64,000 bases of DNA from Fragilaria crotonensis (taxonomy: Eukaryota > Bacillariophyta > Fragilariophyceae > Fragilariales > Fragilariaceae): the NCBI GenBank assembly GCA_022925895.1, contig JAKSYS010000079.1, positions 1 through 64,000 on the forward strand, read 5' to 3'. A program made the position numbers and the translations under genes. The notes below the pieces were generated by a model. The model saw only the letters and a program-made list of their open reading frames with translations. It had not been told where the DNA came from and did no database searches. Positions 21,667 to 33,061 of this stretch are shown here, piece by piece (the first letter of the stretch is position 1; the number at the start of each line of letters is the position of its first letter).

Positions 21667-23380
21667 ATGATTGTCTACGATTGGGATACTGCTCTTGCGT
21701 CCCCGCCATTGTCCAATGCCGCGGAAGGCCCTCAACACTGGTTAGTCAATTATTCCGTCTTGGAGACCATGAAAAGTACAAGAGATGATATGGCCTTTGT
21801 GAAAGAGACTGAGAGAAAAACTCTCGAACGTTTGAACACAACGAAGATTCTTGAGAGAGCGTTAGCGGGAGGTCTCACGTCCGCGGTGGAGATCCAAAAA
21901 GCTTTGGATGAAGGTTTGGAAAGCTTTCCAGACGAATACAGCCAGGAGGATCTCACGTCACTGCTTCTCGGTCTGATTGGGTTTATGCAAAACTCGCTCC
22001 TGGACATGATGATCGAGCCTGCTTCGAAGGCAAGTATCTTCCTTTGGTCTCTCCCAACGCTCTTTGTGTGGATGCTGAAAACCGGAATCGGCTTCAGACT
22101 TTATTATGCCTTATTCACCAGGTTTTTAATTATCAACGCACTCCTCACGGCGGTGATTCAGTCGTCGCTTCCACATCCGCCACACATGATGTCCCGTTCA
22201 CGGCCCTGCCGCTTGATTCGAAAGATACAACGCAGCTGCTCCATGAGGCGCAGCGCTATATGATGTTCTCCACTGCTGCATATGGGACCATGGAAATGGA
22301 CGCCGCCGATAAGCTCCTACCGCCAATGATGGCCGCGGGGCCTGTCCGAGGTATCATCGATGCGAAAACAAAGGAATTGAAAAGGCGCATTGCCGAGTAC
22401 CTAAACATTACGGAGGATCATATCCTTTATATTTCTTATCCAGGCGACAGCCGCGGAATAATCCCGCACTTTGTTGCAATCGATAACGCTACCGAGTCTT
22501 TGGTCTTGGCCATTCGAGGCACCAATTCATTAACTGGTTTGCATACGGATGTCAGGGCCCAAAACAGTAAGTGACATCATCGCACTCCAGTGTACAGCGC
22601 CATCGCACCCTGCACTCTTGTCTCACAATCATGTTCGTTCGTCGCTCAGTCGAATTCTGCGGCGGCGAGGCCCACAAAGGCATGGCTGACAGAGCTTGTA
22701 AGTTGTTCGAAAACAAGAAGACGATGGAGACGATAAACGCTTTTCTTGAGGAAAACCCCAAATTCCGATTGATCCTTACCGGTCACTCCCTTGGGGCTGG
22801 TGTGGCAGGGCTCCTCTCCATCAAGCTGCATCGTCAAACCGAAGAATATGTGCATGTGAAAAGAAAATCGATGCACTGTTTTGGCTTCGGCTGCCCACCC
22901 GTCTTCGCACCACCAGAAAACGATGCCAAAGTGGAGGGTGCCCTGTCCAGCTCAACCTGGCTTGTTAATCGTCGCGACGTCATTCCATTTATGTCGCTCG
23001 ATTCAATAAGTTTGTTAGCCAAAGTTCTTCACAAGGTGGATCTGTTTACGCGAAAGGTGATTGAGGCAGGGAACTCACCGCTTGATCTCGCAAAATGGAA
23101 CATTCCCGAAAGCCTTGTCAGAGAAGTTACAGATGGTTCGAATACGCTGGGCCCGCCGATAAACGGAAAACGTCTCCAGATTCCAGGAAAGCGTGTGTTA
23201 TGGATGAACGATGTCCAGGGTCAAGGGGACACGAGGGAATCAAACATCGTGTGTTGCGATCCGTCTGACCTTGCAAACCTTGCGATCAGGCTGTCCGACC
23301 AATTCATTTTTGATCATATGTCTCCACGGTATCAATTACGAATTGCAAACCTCCTGCCAAGTAAGGACGGGAAACGCTAG
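21667..23380 (+). CDS. Class 3 (DAG lipase-like) lipase, copy 1
   Basis: ATG 21667. The first frame (to about 22170) has an alpha-helical N-terminal region with a hydrophobic segment (LWSLPTLFVWMLKTGIG). A one-base shift near 22165-22185 moves to the frame with AQRYMMFSTAAYGT, PHFVAIDNATESLVLAIRGTNSL. An intron 22567-22649 (GTAAGT..CTCAG, phase 1) follows. Exon 2 has IEFCGGEAHKGMAD, the nucleophile elbow GHSLG (22781-22795), CFGFGCPP, VNRRDVIPFMS with the likely catalytic Asp, and DHMSPRYQLRI with the likely His. The triad is complete, so it is probably active on diacylglycerol or related lipids. The intron phase and position match copy 2. The frameshift is probably an assembly or homopolymer error (CC for CCC) because both sides are well conserved. 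Confidence 0.8.
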
Positions 23381-24546
23381 TGTTGCACATTTCGGTAGAT
23401 GTTGTTCTGTTCCGAAAGTGGTACGCGGTTGACAGGACAATTGCCAAATACTTCTTGTACTTGTTACCCGCTCATGTGCCATCCTTATGAAGCCAGATTT
23501 CGGAATGATCGGGCTGTGGAGCCTTTACATCGCACTGTAGCACTTTAACTTCACATAAATAACGTGCGTCGTCACCCACAATTCGCAGACAATCGTTTTT
23601 GGGAGCACATTCTTGTTGGCTCAACACGCCTTCATCGTTGCTCTTCTTTCGTTCCGACGAAGCCCACTGTCGCTGAACAACTCTCGTCCTTTCTTGATGG
23701 AGGTTAAATCGAATCAAGTCCCGCTTCCCTTCCTCCTGCACGGGCAGCAGCTACGGAACGCCTCACTGTAACTCGGACGTTTTGCATCCATGGTCTCTCA
23801 GGTGTAATGACCTTATTCTATAGAGGTTAGGGATTTGGCGTTCCAAGACGGTGATGACCTGGATGAGGATCGTACCCGTCCTTGGTTGATCCGATGATCC
23901 CAAGGCTCTGTCAGGAAGCCTGTCCTTTCTTGCCTAGTGTGCCAGACATTGCGTTCACTCACATGAACATAGCCTCCACATGCCGGTGTTGATGCGTGAT
24001 TATGATACTCGCTCAATGGACCATATGATAATGATGTTTCCATGTTCGTCGAAATCTCCCTGCAGCGATCCCCCACCGCTTGAGTTCTTTAACTTACATA
24101 AACAAGAAGTTCGCGTTTCGACCAAGTGTTTTAAACTCGTGTGTTGCAGCGCACAATCATGCACCTTGGATGTCTCTCAACGTGACAAGCAATCGCCCCA
24201 TCCGCTACTCTACCATCGAAAGTATGGTAAGATATTGACTGTTTGTGGCTTTCATGAAAGCAGGATGTAGTGATAGCCTTCGGAATCAAGAGCCTCCTGC
24301 ATTTCGTGCTATCACGTGGGTGTTCTGAATCTGGAAAGGGACTGCCCACCGTCCAGAACTTGATGTTGGGGTTGCCCCTTGCGGACTGCGAAGGAAGAAA
24401 GGTACACCCATCATAAAGCATTGAACCCATCAACATCGACGGTAGGATTCAAGATCTGATTTATAGGGAGGGGACAGTTTGCATCTAATTTAGCAATACT
24501 TAGGCATAACAGGTGCTCTCAACCCAAGCTAGCAGCTCGTCAATGC
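23381..24546. other. Intergenic, no gene supported
   Basis: Several short frames exist on both strands, none with recognisable motifs. It includes the 3' flanks of lipase 1 and the FCP gene. Confidence 0.45.
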
Positions 24547-25179
24547 TTAGTGAAGGTGTCCAATGATTGGGAGGTCAGGGTCATATCCGAGAGGGATGAT
24601 GAGCTCATGCACCACAAGTCCGAGAATGCCGAACTGGGCAGCACGTCCATTGTTGAGCTCGATGGCACGCTTGGTGAGCTTCTCCTCCTCACTGAAAGTG
24701 TCCCATCCGAAGTCAATGTATCCGTTGCGGAAGTCACCAACGAACTCGTTTCCAGTTCCTGGGACATCCTTGAGGAATGCAACCTCAAGGACTCCGATGA
24801 AGGCAATGATCTGGACAAGTCCAGCAGTTGGGATGGCGTCAGGGCCGTAGAGGGCCGCGACACCGTTAGGGTAGGAGTCGAACGGGTGTCCGGCGTAGTC
24901 AATGTTTCCTGGAAGGTGGATTCCGGCACGGGTGACAATCTGGCCGAGGAATGCAAGCTGGGCGATACGGCCGTGCTTGATCTCGACGTAACGGAGGCGG
25001 TCGAAGCGCTCCTGGTCCTCACCGGAGAGCTGTCCGAAGGGATCGAAGAATCCAAGAGGAGGCTGGGCGCCGAGCTCGTCCTCGAAGGACATGCTGGTGG
25101 CGACGGAGGTCTTGGTCTGGGCAGCAGGCGCGAAGGCTGCAGCGGAGGCGAGGAGGGAGGCGAGGACAGCGAACTTCAT
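24547..25179 (-). CDS. Fucoxanthin-chlorophyll a/c binding protein (light-harvesting, FCP/Lhcf type)
   Basis: 210 aa from ATG 25179, chosen because MKFAVLASLLASAAAFAPAAQ is a textbook bipartite plastid presequence with an AAFAP cleavage site; the open frame upstream is untranslated leader. Mature protein has helix 1 with EIKHGRIAQLAFLG and helix 3 with ELNNGRAAQFGILG, which carry the paired Glu-Arg ligands for chlorophyll. Helix 2 (TAGLVQIIAFIGVLEVAF) lies between. Length is normal and there is no intron in the coding part. It inserts in the thylakoid membrane and feeds light energy to the photosystems. Codon use is strongly biased to C-ending codons, as expected for very high expression, and explains the long antisense open frame. 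Confidence 0.97.
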   Translation of the reverse strand: MKFAVLASLLASAAAFAPAAQTKTSVATSMSFEDELGAQPPLGFFDPFGQLSGEDQERFDRLRYVEIKHGRIAQLAFLGQIVTRAGIHLPGNIDYAGHPFDSYPNGVAALYGPDAIPTAGLVQIIAFIGVLEVAFLKDVPGTGNEFVGDFRNGYIDFGWDTFSEEEKLTKRAIELNNGRAAQFGILGLVVHELIIPLGYDPDLPIIGHLH

Positions 25180-25850
25180 CTTGGCAATCTGATTATTGTA
25201 ATCGGAAATATTGTGTCCATTGTCAAGAGATCCTTGAGGCAAAGGCGAAAAATTGGATCTTTGAAGAGCAGTACCGGTTGACGTTTTACTATAGTGGATA
25301 GTGGAAATCAAACGTGCCATACACACACGCAAGCATTTCCACCATCAGCGAACCCGTTTGTTCGTTCATACGTGCCATGGTGTCCGTTTCAAGCAGACTC
25401 AAGAACAATTGATGCAATTTCTGGTTGAATAAGATCTTGTCAACGTCTTTCTCACATGAAGAGGAGCATCCCTTTTGATCTGTTTGTGGGTAAGGGATGG
25501 TACGACGTCATTGCCCGAGCTATTCAGTGAAAGCAAATCAAGATTCCGGTTGACTGAAGACGATTTTCAATATTGCCTCCAACCAATAAAATACATTCCG
25601 ATGACTAGCACACATATCCAAGCTCAATCGGGAAGTCGACGTCGTCTCATGAACAAGGAGGTAGAAAGGCTGTTTGCAGACAAGCTAACAATGCTTGCAA
25701 GCAACACAGACGGACGACTTTTTTTCACAGTGTAGTGAAGAAAATGTTCGGGTTCTTGATGCAGAACTGAATGTTTCATCGGTGGACGAGCCTGAACGAC
25801 GTGGTTCAAGCTACACAATCTTGGGCGGGGAAATCTACGCTTTTAGCTTC
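25180..25850. other. FCP promoter region and unresolved sequence
   Basis: 25180-25470 is the FCP 5' leader and promoter. 25475-25735 is open in one frame with no recognised product; it may be the worn 5' part of the adjacent lipase pseudogene. Confidence 0.35.
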
Positions 25851-25859
25851 ATGCATGCT

Positions 25860-26400
25860 AAGATTGGCTCGCGAAGGTGTTGATCCCAAAGCAAAAATAT
25901 CAAGAAGCAACAGAAAAATCATTCTCAAGATATGCGTATTAACATTGCCCTTGATGAAGGACCCAAGATTGCGAGGCACCAATTCATGAACACAATAATG
26001 AGGGATACCGAGGCCGCAACCAGTAAGTGATGACATGACATTCCCATGCAACCTGCCTTCTAACCCGTCTCCCATCGCACAATTAAGGATTTCCCATGCT
26101 CAGCCCAATTCTACGGCGGAGCAGTTCACGAAGACATGACCGACGAAGATAAACTGTTCCGCAACAAGGAAACCCTGACGTGCACCACAGAAGGACTCCG
26201 GCACTATCCACCCTGCCTTGATAATGACCTGCCAATAACTTGGAGCTGGTGTTGCGGGGCTCCTCTTGCTCATACAACACTTCGAAGAACGAGACAATTC
26301 AGATTGTTTATGAAACAGCGTGAGATCCAGTGCTTTGGCTTTCCTTTCCGCCAGCCTTGGCTCCATCACAGAACTGCCAACGTGCGAATATACAGTAGAT
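25860..26400 (+). pseudogene. Decayed third copy of the class 3 lipase
   Basis: The sequence around 25970-26030 aligns with the exon-1 end of lipase 1: GCGAGGCACCAATTCAT, then AGTAAGTGA, the same splice donor. After a similar-length intron ending TGCTCAG (about 26100), CCCAATTCTACGGCGGAG parallels TCGAATTCTGCGGCGGCG of lipase 1 and encodes QFYGGAVHEDM. Further on, TTGGAGCTGGTGTTGCGGGGCTCC (26240-26263) is a worn GHSLGAGVAGLL region in which the GHS part is lost. Frames are broken throughout. It lies between the two intact copies and is clearly a relic. Confidence 0.7.
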
Positions 26401-29327
26401 GTGATACTCGAAGCGCGTGATTGTAGAAGTGTCAGCAAACGGAAGAGTTGCCTTGCCATGCTTGCAATTGCTAGGCATGAATCTCCAGGCTGGGTGAATC
26501 ATGTTTCCCACTTTCGTGCAACAGGCCGTAGAGTTTTTGAGCATTCCGTACTGCGCGTTCCGCATAGTATCCCTCATACCCCATAACCCTTCACATCAAC
26601 CCTCTGGAACACCACTATCGTGTCCAGGAACGATTATCAATAACTCAACCTTGGCATGAGCGATACAGCAGTCAAGGCTGCACATTTCTCCAAAAACTTG
26701 TGTCGACGACTGTGGGATCAGCACGTTCATCCAATGCCGATGAAATGTTGTCGAAAACGACTCAACTATCCAAGGCATGAAATGCGTCACTTTTTTCAAT
26801 AGAATGTAGAAAAAATGTCGAACATTCTGCGTTATCTTCCCACGGATCACGTCTAGATCGCGGTATGCATCTCGATCGCATTCCAAGTGACTAATCAGGT
26901 TGCAGCCCTTTTAATGCTTTGCTGAAGACCAAGTCGAGCATTGCTCATGTGTCAACATATCATGGTATCGACAGTGGCGATGCGATTCAACTCATGATGA
27001 TGGTGACTGCAACCTTCGTCATTGGTCATTGCTTGTAAAATTGTTGGTACAGTATGAGGATGATTCTACACGAAGGCAAAAAGGACCGGTAGCAACCAAA
27101 GCCTCGACAAAAAGTATAAGAAAGTCTATACAATTTCGTCGTCTGTCCGGCATCCTTAGTTATCTTACCTGCGCGCACAAGCACACACCTGTCCAACTTT
27201 CCATACGCCGCCTCCTTGATGTTCCCGCCAGTACTGCAGTACCATGCGAGGTATCATACTAGTTCTCGAATGCACAGGCCTTGTACTGCAGCACAAGTAC
27301 CTTAGACTGTACCAGTGTAACAGTAACTCTACACAAGAAAACGAGTAGAATGTACTGAGACGCGGTTTCTAGTAGTGTTACTGTAGTTATACTATCCACT
27401 ATCCAGTCAGAACTCAACATGGGATAGCTGCAGTATTTGAACTAGTAGCAATTCTAAAGAATTGCAGGATTCCTATTCTATTGGTTGGACTTCCATTCCA
27501 ATTAAACTTAAAGGAATTGAACAATGGAGCCGCCAAGAACAGAAAAGAAGGTCAAGTTTTCTTTTATTGAACTAAACATTACAGAGGAATTGAACTGGCT
27601 GATGATTTTGCCAGTTGTTTTTGGAATACTGTATCTGTAATTCACTAGTATGTGCTGGTTGATGGGATTGATTCAGTATCATACTTACATACATTGTGTG
27701 GTTGAAGGTCTCAAATGAAAACTTCCAATTAAATGAATGTTGTGGTGAAGTGCACTCTACAAACTCTCCAATGCATTAGTAATGGGAATATCTATAATGA
27801 GCATGGCAAAATCATCATAAGAGAAACAAGCAAATCCCAGCATCTGCAGAAATTGATTGTTAAGTATGGGATTCAAGGGATTACGAGCAGTAGGTTGCAG
27901 CAGAAATTACATATTTGGTCATGATAGTAGTAGCAATGCATTACTGTATGAAATCATCTATGTACCCATGATCAGTGGCTGTATCAGGAATCAGGACGCA
28001 CCATCACATAGGTCTCACACTGTACCATTACTACTGAATGAAATTATCAATGTAAAATTCTTGGAAGAAATCCAAAAATCTGTGAATTAGCTATTTGGGT
28101 GTTATGGGGAGCTTCTTGCAATAACACAGCCTATTCCTGATTGTCACAGGTAGTTATTCAACAAATAGGCAGCCATGTCATGCAATGAGATGATGAACTC
28201 TTGTACATCATATTACCTATGCAAAAGCTTGTTCCTTTTACTGACTTTTCAGTCATGAGGAAGCTCCTATGTGATGTTTACAGTTTACCATGTTATCTGA
28301 CCAAATCAAGAACATGAAGTTCATGCAATATTTCGCTCACCACAGTGAAAGAGCTTGTCCTGATGACTAGCTAATGCTGGTCCCAAAATTCTGCTGGGGA
28401 CAGTGCTGGATGCAGGTGGTGAAGACATTTTCAATGTGATGTGTGTTTGCAGCAGTGAAGAATGGACTATTCACTGACATAAATTTGCTATTGCTGGTGA
28501 TCCAATTCAGTGTCAACTTGCCAGAGCACCATTCAAAAGCTCTCCCGTCCGTAATGAATCAAATTTAGCCATAAACAATGGAATCCTACTGATGGTACAA
28601 CTCTAACTGGAATCCTTTGTTCTAATAGTTACAGGAGCCCATCGTCAGGCTTGTATAGTGTATTTTATGCTTCACCATTTTTAGGATAAGTTCCATACTA
28701 CATCAGTCTCCAATACTATATGGTATATTTTGTATGGAGTACTCTACTACAGTAGGAAGTCGCTAGTGCAACTACTGTACTCAATGTAAAGTTGACTGTA
28801 CGGTAGAAACACTAACATTAGATACGATAGATGACCAAGTACCTGGTACTCCAGTACTGTGCAATAGTCTAAAGATTCAGTGTCGCGAGTCGCGAGTACT
28901 CGGTCGTACCTACTCCCTCAGGAAAAGTATAAGACAAAGAGCTCGAAGTCTTATACTTTTCCACGCGCATACCGCTCGTGATTGCTGTGACAGAGAAATT
29001 ACGTGCAGTACCACCGCGACAAGATTTGACGAGTACTTCCGGGAGTTCTGAAAAATATAAGGTTTTCTTATACAATTCGTCCTCCGCGCTCGTATAAGCC
29101 TAAGGCCCACCCTTACAGGGACAAAAATCAAAAATCAAAACTGAAATCTTCGTGATTTTTGTTGCATAAACCATATACCGGCCTTATATAGATCAAAAAT
29201 CAAAAATCAAAACCGCGGACAGTTTTACAAAAGCCCAAAATAATAACCTATTGAAATCAAAACTGATCCTCGGTTTTACTTTTTTGAGAAAAAAGTAAAA
29301 ATGTTGTCGTGAAGGAGAGATTCCGTT
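26401..29327. other. 2.9 kb without a supported gene; AT-rich
   Basis: 26400-26900 may hold worn 3' sequence of the lipase pseudogene. 27400-28750 is AT-rich with no frame longer than about 75 codons. A perfect hairpin lies at 28923-28960. From 29104 GGCCCACCCTTACAGGG, preceded by TAA, resembles the Harbinger end at 48773. CAAAAATCAAAAATCAAAAC repeats twice (about 29123 and 29194). No RNA gene was recognised. Confidence 0.4.
28923..28960. repeat. Perfect 13-bp inverted repeat, 12-nt loop
   Basis: AAAAGTATAAGAC (28923-28935) and GTCTTATACTTTT (28948-28960) can form a strong hairpin. No gene ends beside it, so a transposon-internal hairpin is more likely than a regulatory one. Confidence 0.85.
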
Positions 29328-29842
29328 TTGACTACTTCGATCACTTGTGATTATTCGTGTTGGCGCCGTGCATGTGCTATGGACGCCTATAGATACAGGA
29401 TTGACCGTACGTCAAATCTTCGTAGCAGTGTAGTGGTACACTGTAAGTGGAAGGCGGAAGTGAAAAAAATTGACGATGGGGACGAAAGGCTATTGTACGA
29501 CAAATTGGCAGCGACCGTCGGCTGCGACGGGCGATGGTGGGAATACATGTATCGAGAGCGCATCAAGCAATGATGCAAAGGCGAGTGACGTACATGAGAT
29601 GCTTGGTTGAATACTCAGCCAGCTTTCACGAAGGCAGATTTTTCATCCGACGGCGACGACAAGTGCTGTGGTACAACAAAGAATTGCACTTCATCTGCCG
29701 TACATTTTGTAACAATTTGGACTAATCATTAAAAGCACTACATTCTATTGATAACGAAGTCTTCTTGATTCGAATGTTTCAAGCCGCTGCAGCAACAACA
29801 AAGCTGAATCTTCGTTTCAGTCAATTCTGACGCTTCGCTACC
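29328..29842. other. Unassigned sequence upstream of copia fragment
   Basis: 29328-29573 is open for 81 codons from an ATG with no recognised motifs. It may be part of the truncated retrotransposon or unrelated. Confidence 0.25.
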
Positions 29843-30547
29843 ATGTCCTTGTCTCGGTTCTCGGCTTGTCCGCGGCGTGAACATCTCGACGGCGCGTTGA
29901 AAATCTTTGGTTACCTGAAGAAGCGTCCTAACCGCCGCATCTGCGTCGACTCCAGGGATCCGACCTTCATTAATTTTGAGGCAGAGTTCTCAAAAAATTA
30001 TGTCAACACTCTCCGCGATGACTATCCCGAGGCTTCAGAGGAGCTTGATGTGAACTTGCCTCGTGCTATGATTGATGAATTGACGGTGACCGCATTCGTT
30101 GATTCGGATCACGCGCATGACAAACTCACTCGCCGTTCGGTGACGGGGATGATCATCCTTGTTGGGAGAACGCCTATTTCCTTTTCAAGCAAGCGACAGG
30201 GGTCGATTGAAACTTCTACTTACGGCGCGGAATTTTGTGCCATGAAAACCGCTGTGGAAGAGCTTCTTTCTGTCCGCTACATGTTGCGTTGTTTGGGGGT
30301 TCGAGTCGAGCACGCCTCTTACCTGTTCGGGGATAACCTTGGTGTTGTCCAGAATGCTACGATGAAGGAAAGCTTGCTTAAGAAAAAGCATGTCGCTATC
30401 TCCTACCACAAAGTTCGCGAGGCGGCGGCTTGCGGCATCGTGCATCCGACAAAGATTGACGGCAAATACAACTTTGCTGACATCTGTACTAAAGCCCAGA
30501 CGAACGTGATTTTTCATTCGCTCGTTGGGGGTTTGCTGCATGGTTAG
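29843..30547 (+). mobile_element. 5'-truncated Ty1/copia retrotransposon fragment (RT end and RNase H)
   Basis: 234 codons open from ATG 29843. PRREHLDGALKIFGYLKKRP is the end of the copia reverse transcriptase region. VTAFVDSDHAHDKLTRRSVTG, ISFSSKRQGSIETSTYGAEF and LFGDNLGVVQNA are RNase H motifs with the acidic residues present. KKKHVAISYHKVREA and ADICTKAQT are the usual C-terminal copia features. Gag, integrase and most of RT are missing and no LTR was found, so it is immobile, though this part has no stop codon and may be young or a coding fragment. Confidence 0.88.
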
Positions 30548-30876
30548 TAAGGGGGGAGTGGAGTCCACACCACACTACGAACCTATTTGGCCACCATCCC
30601 ATCCTCCGCTCAAGAGGAGTGATAAGTTCATGAATGGCAGTCCTATCGTACTGTCACCTGTCGACGTCGTGGATGTGCGTACGTAAGTGATTGGAGCATA
30701 CGTGGTGACCAGGTACCTGTAGTACGTGTTAACGTGTATGTGTAGGCTAAACTAAAAAGTACCGCGAAAGGGAGCCACAATTCTCGCGAGAGGTTGTTGG
30801 ATACTCTATCTAACCTTTCGTGGGGCACTCACAGGCCATTACATCTTTGTAGTGTTCCAGTGACTTTATCAAAAAC
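30548..30876. other. Spacer before lipase 2
   Basis: It contains the 3' flank of the copia fragment and the promoter region of lipase 2. Nothing else was seen. Confidence 0.4.
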
Positions 30877-32827
30877 ATGGGGTTCTCGAATGATGACGGC
30901 TGTGGCCACGATGCGGCAACACTGGCATCATCAGCAACAACAGCATCAGAGTCATCAATAACACCCATGAGTATTGTTGGAAAGATTCTTCAGGATGCCG
31001 AGCATGATCTGGATAACTCAGAGTGGCCTGGAATGATGGGGACGGTGTTGCATCCAGTTCGAGATACATTTTGGCTCCCTCCATTACGCTTCTTCAACCA
31101 ACACATTGCTCCGATAGCAACGTCGGCTCTTCCATCAACGATAGATCATGCCGTAGGTGCGGTTGTGGGGGTCACCAGTGGGGCTATCAGATTCACCTAC
31201 GGCATCCTCCCTCACATTCCAAGTTTGAGCGAATTCGCAGTACAGGAGATCGAGACGACATCGCTTCTAACATTTAATCGTCTGCCAAGTCGAGACAGTG
31301 TCAGCGATGCCATTTCACAGCTCTTCAGTTTATTTGGATTCGTACTTAATTCCATTTTGGATTTGCTGACCAATCCTGCTCAGAAGTATTCGGCATTTCT
31401 TAATACAATCAAGATGTTCGCTGCATTCTTGATGCGAACAGGAATCACAACTGAGCTCTCGAATGCCATTGCAACGCGAAATGCAGTCACAAACATGATG
31501 CTGGTAGCTAGGATTCAAGGATCCCTTGATGATTCTCGACGTGCCGATGTTGCGTTTCGCACTCCACCCTTCACTCCAAAGGAAGAGATGCACTTGTTGC
31601 AGGAATCCAAACGACATCTCCAATACGCGACTGCTGCCTATGGGACCTTTCAAATCTCAGCATCAGACTCGTTGCCTCAAGACCACCAGCAACAACAAAA
31701 AGGGCCGCTGATGGCGGCAGGAATTATAGATGATGCCATGGATCAGCTTCAAAAGAAATTCAGAAGGCGCATTGCCAAGTACCTTGGCCTTGCCGAGGAG
31801 GACATACTCTACATGACTTCGCCTGGTGAAGAACTTTCTGTTATTCCGCATTTTGTTGCAATCGAGAAAGCCACTAAATCACTAATCTTGGCCCTTCGAG
31901 GCACCAATTCATTGACTGGCGTGTTTACGGATATCGATGCTACCACCAGTATGTGATCAGTAATGGATTCAAAAATTGATACCCCACTTTCCAACCGATG
32001 TTTGCGTCTCACACAATCATTCCTTTCACCTCTTGCTATTTCTGTGTTATCTCTTCAGTCGAATTCTGTGGTGGAGTAGCACACAAGGGCATGGCTGACT
32101 TGGCAATCAATTTGCTTCAAAATCAGAAAACGATGCAAATCATCGACAATGCTCTCACGGACCATGATGATTTCCGTTTAATACTAATTGGTCATTCCCT
32201 CGGTGCTGGCGTTGCAAGTCTCGTTTGTATGAAAGTACATTACGATGGTCATGAATTTTACAATTCATGGGTCCGACACGATCGTGAGGTCCGTTGCATC
32301 GGCTTTGGGTGTCCCCCGTATTCGGAGCACCCGTGTGTTCGCCGTGCATGAAGGGAATGGTGGGATTCCAACGGATCAAGACTGCCCTCTCCAAAATTGT
32401 ATGTTTCATCAATCGTCATGATGTTGTTCCATTCCTGTCGGTCGATTCGATTCGTCGGTTGGTACACATGCTGGACCGAGTGGATGCATTGACGCAATCG
32501 ATGAATCCAATCGAGCTGGCGTTGATTGTGAGAGGGATGAAGGCGCCACCCCGGGAGATGGTCCAAATTGTCGAGGATGGTTCGAAGGCACTGCCACAGG
32601 TCGGTGGTGCGGAACGGCTGAAAATTCCAGGACTGTTCGTTCTGTGGATGGATGATGCCCCGAACGACGAGACGAGCAACGGCGCGGAATGGAACATGGG
32701 AAATTCAATCGTTGTGTGTTGCCGTCCATCGGACCTCTCCAACCTTGCTATCCGCTTTTCCGATCAGTTCATTGCCGATCATATGCCTCCAAGATACGAA
32801 GTACGAATTCAAGATATCTTATCATAA
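30877..32827 (+). CDS. Class 3 (DAG lipase-like) lipase, copy 2
   Basis: ATG 30877. Exon 1 runs to 31948, the intron is 31949-32058 (GTATGT..TTCAG, phase 1), at the same place as in copy 1. N-terminal part is about 120 aa longer than in copy 1 and partly hydrophobic. Catalytic features: IPHFVAIEKATKSLILALRGTNSL, IEFCGGVAHKGMAD, GHSLGAGVASL (32190 on), GFGCPP, INRHDVVPFLS and DHMPPRYEVRI. The frame breaks at the C5 run 32313-32317; with six C the text reads GFGCPPVFGAPVCSPCMKG and continues to TAA 32827, matching copy 1 (GFGCPPVFAPPE). One missing base in a homopolymer is the simplest reading. Likely a membrane-associated diacylglycerol lipase. Confidence 0.82.
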
Positions 32828-33061
32828 CGATGTGCTATGTACTGCGGAGTAATATCAAGGTTTCCATGCCAGATAAAATTTTCGGGGTGGCTTCATCGTT
32901 GTATACATATTTTTGCGTGTATGTGTATGTCTGTACATTCACAGCGTAGCTGCTGTTGAGTGAAAAAATGGTAGCAGTAGATGTAGGGAAATAGCACGAA
33001 AATTGAACGACAACGTCGCCTAACTTTCCTCCCATGGCCAGGCATAGGGGGCACGCACGAC

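Noticed and set aside
24550-25281. 243-codon open frame on the plus strand opposite the FCP gene
   Set aside because: It is a by-product of the strongly biased codons of FCP; no motif and no support.
27400-28750. Centromere or replication origin in the AT-rich gene desert
   Set aside because: Base composition alone is not enough; no repeat or other mark was seen.
31663-31851. Antisense frames in lipase 2
   Set aside because: Shadows of the conserved lipase coding strand.
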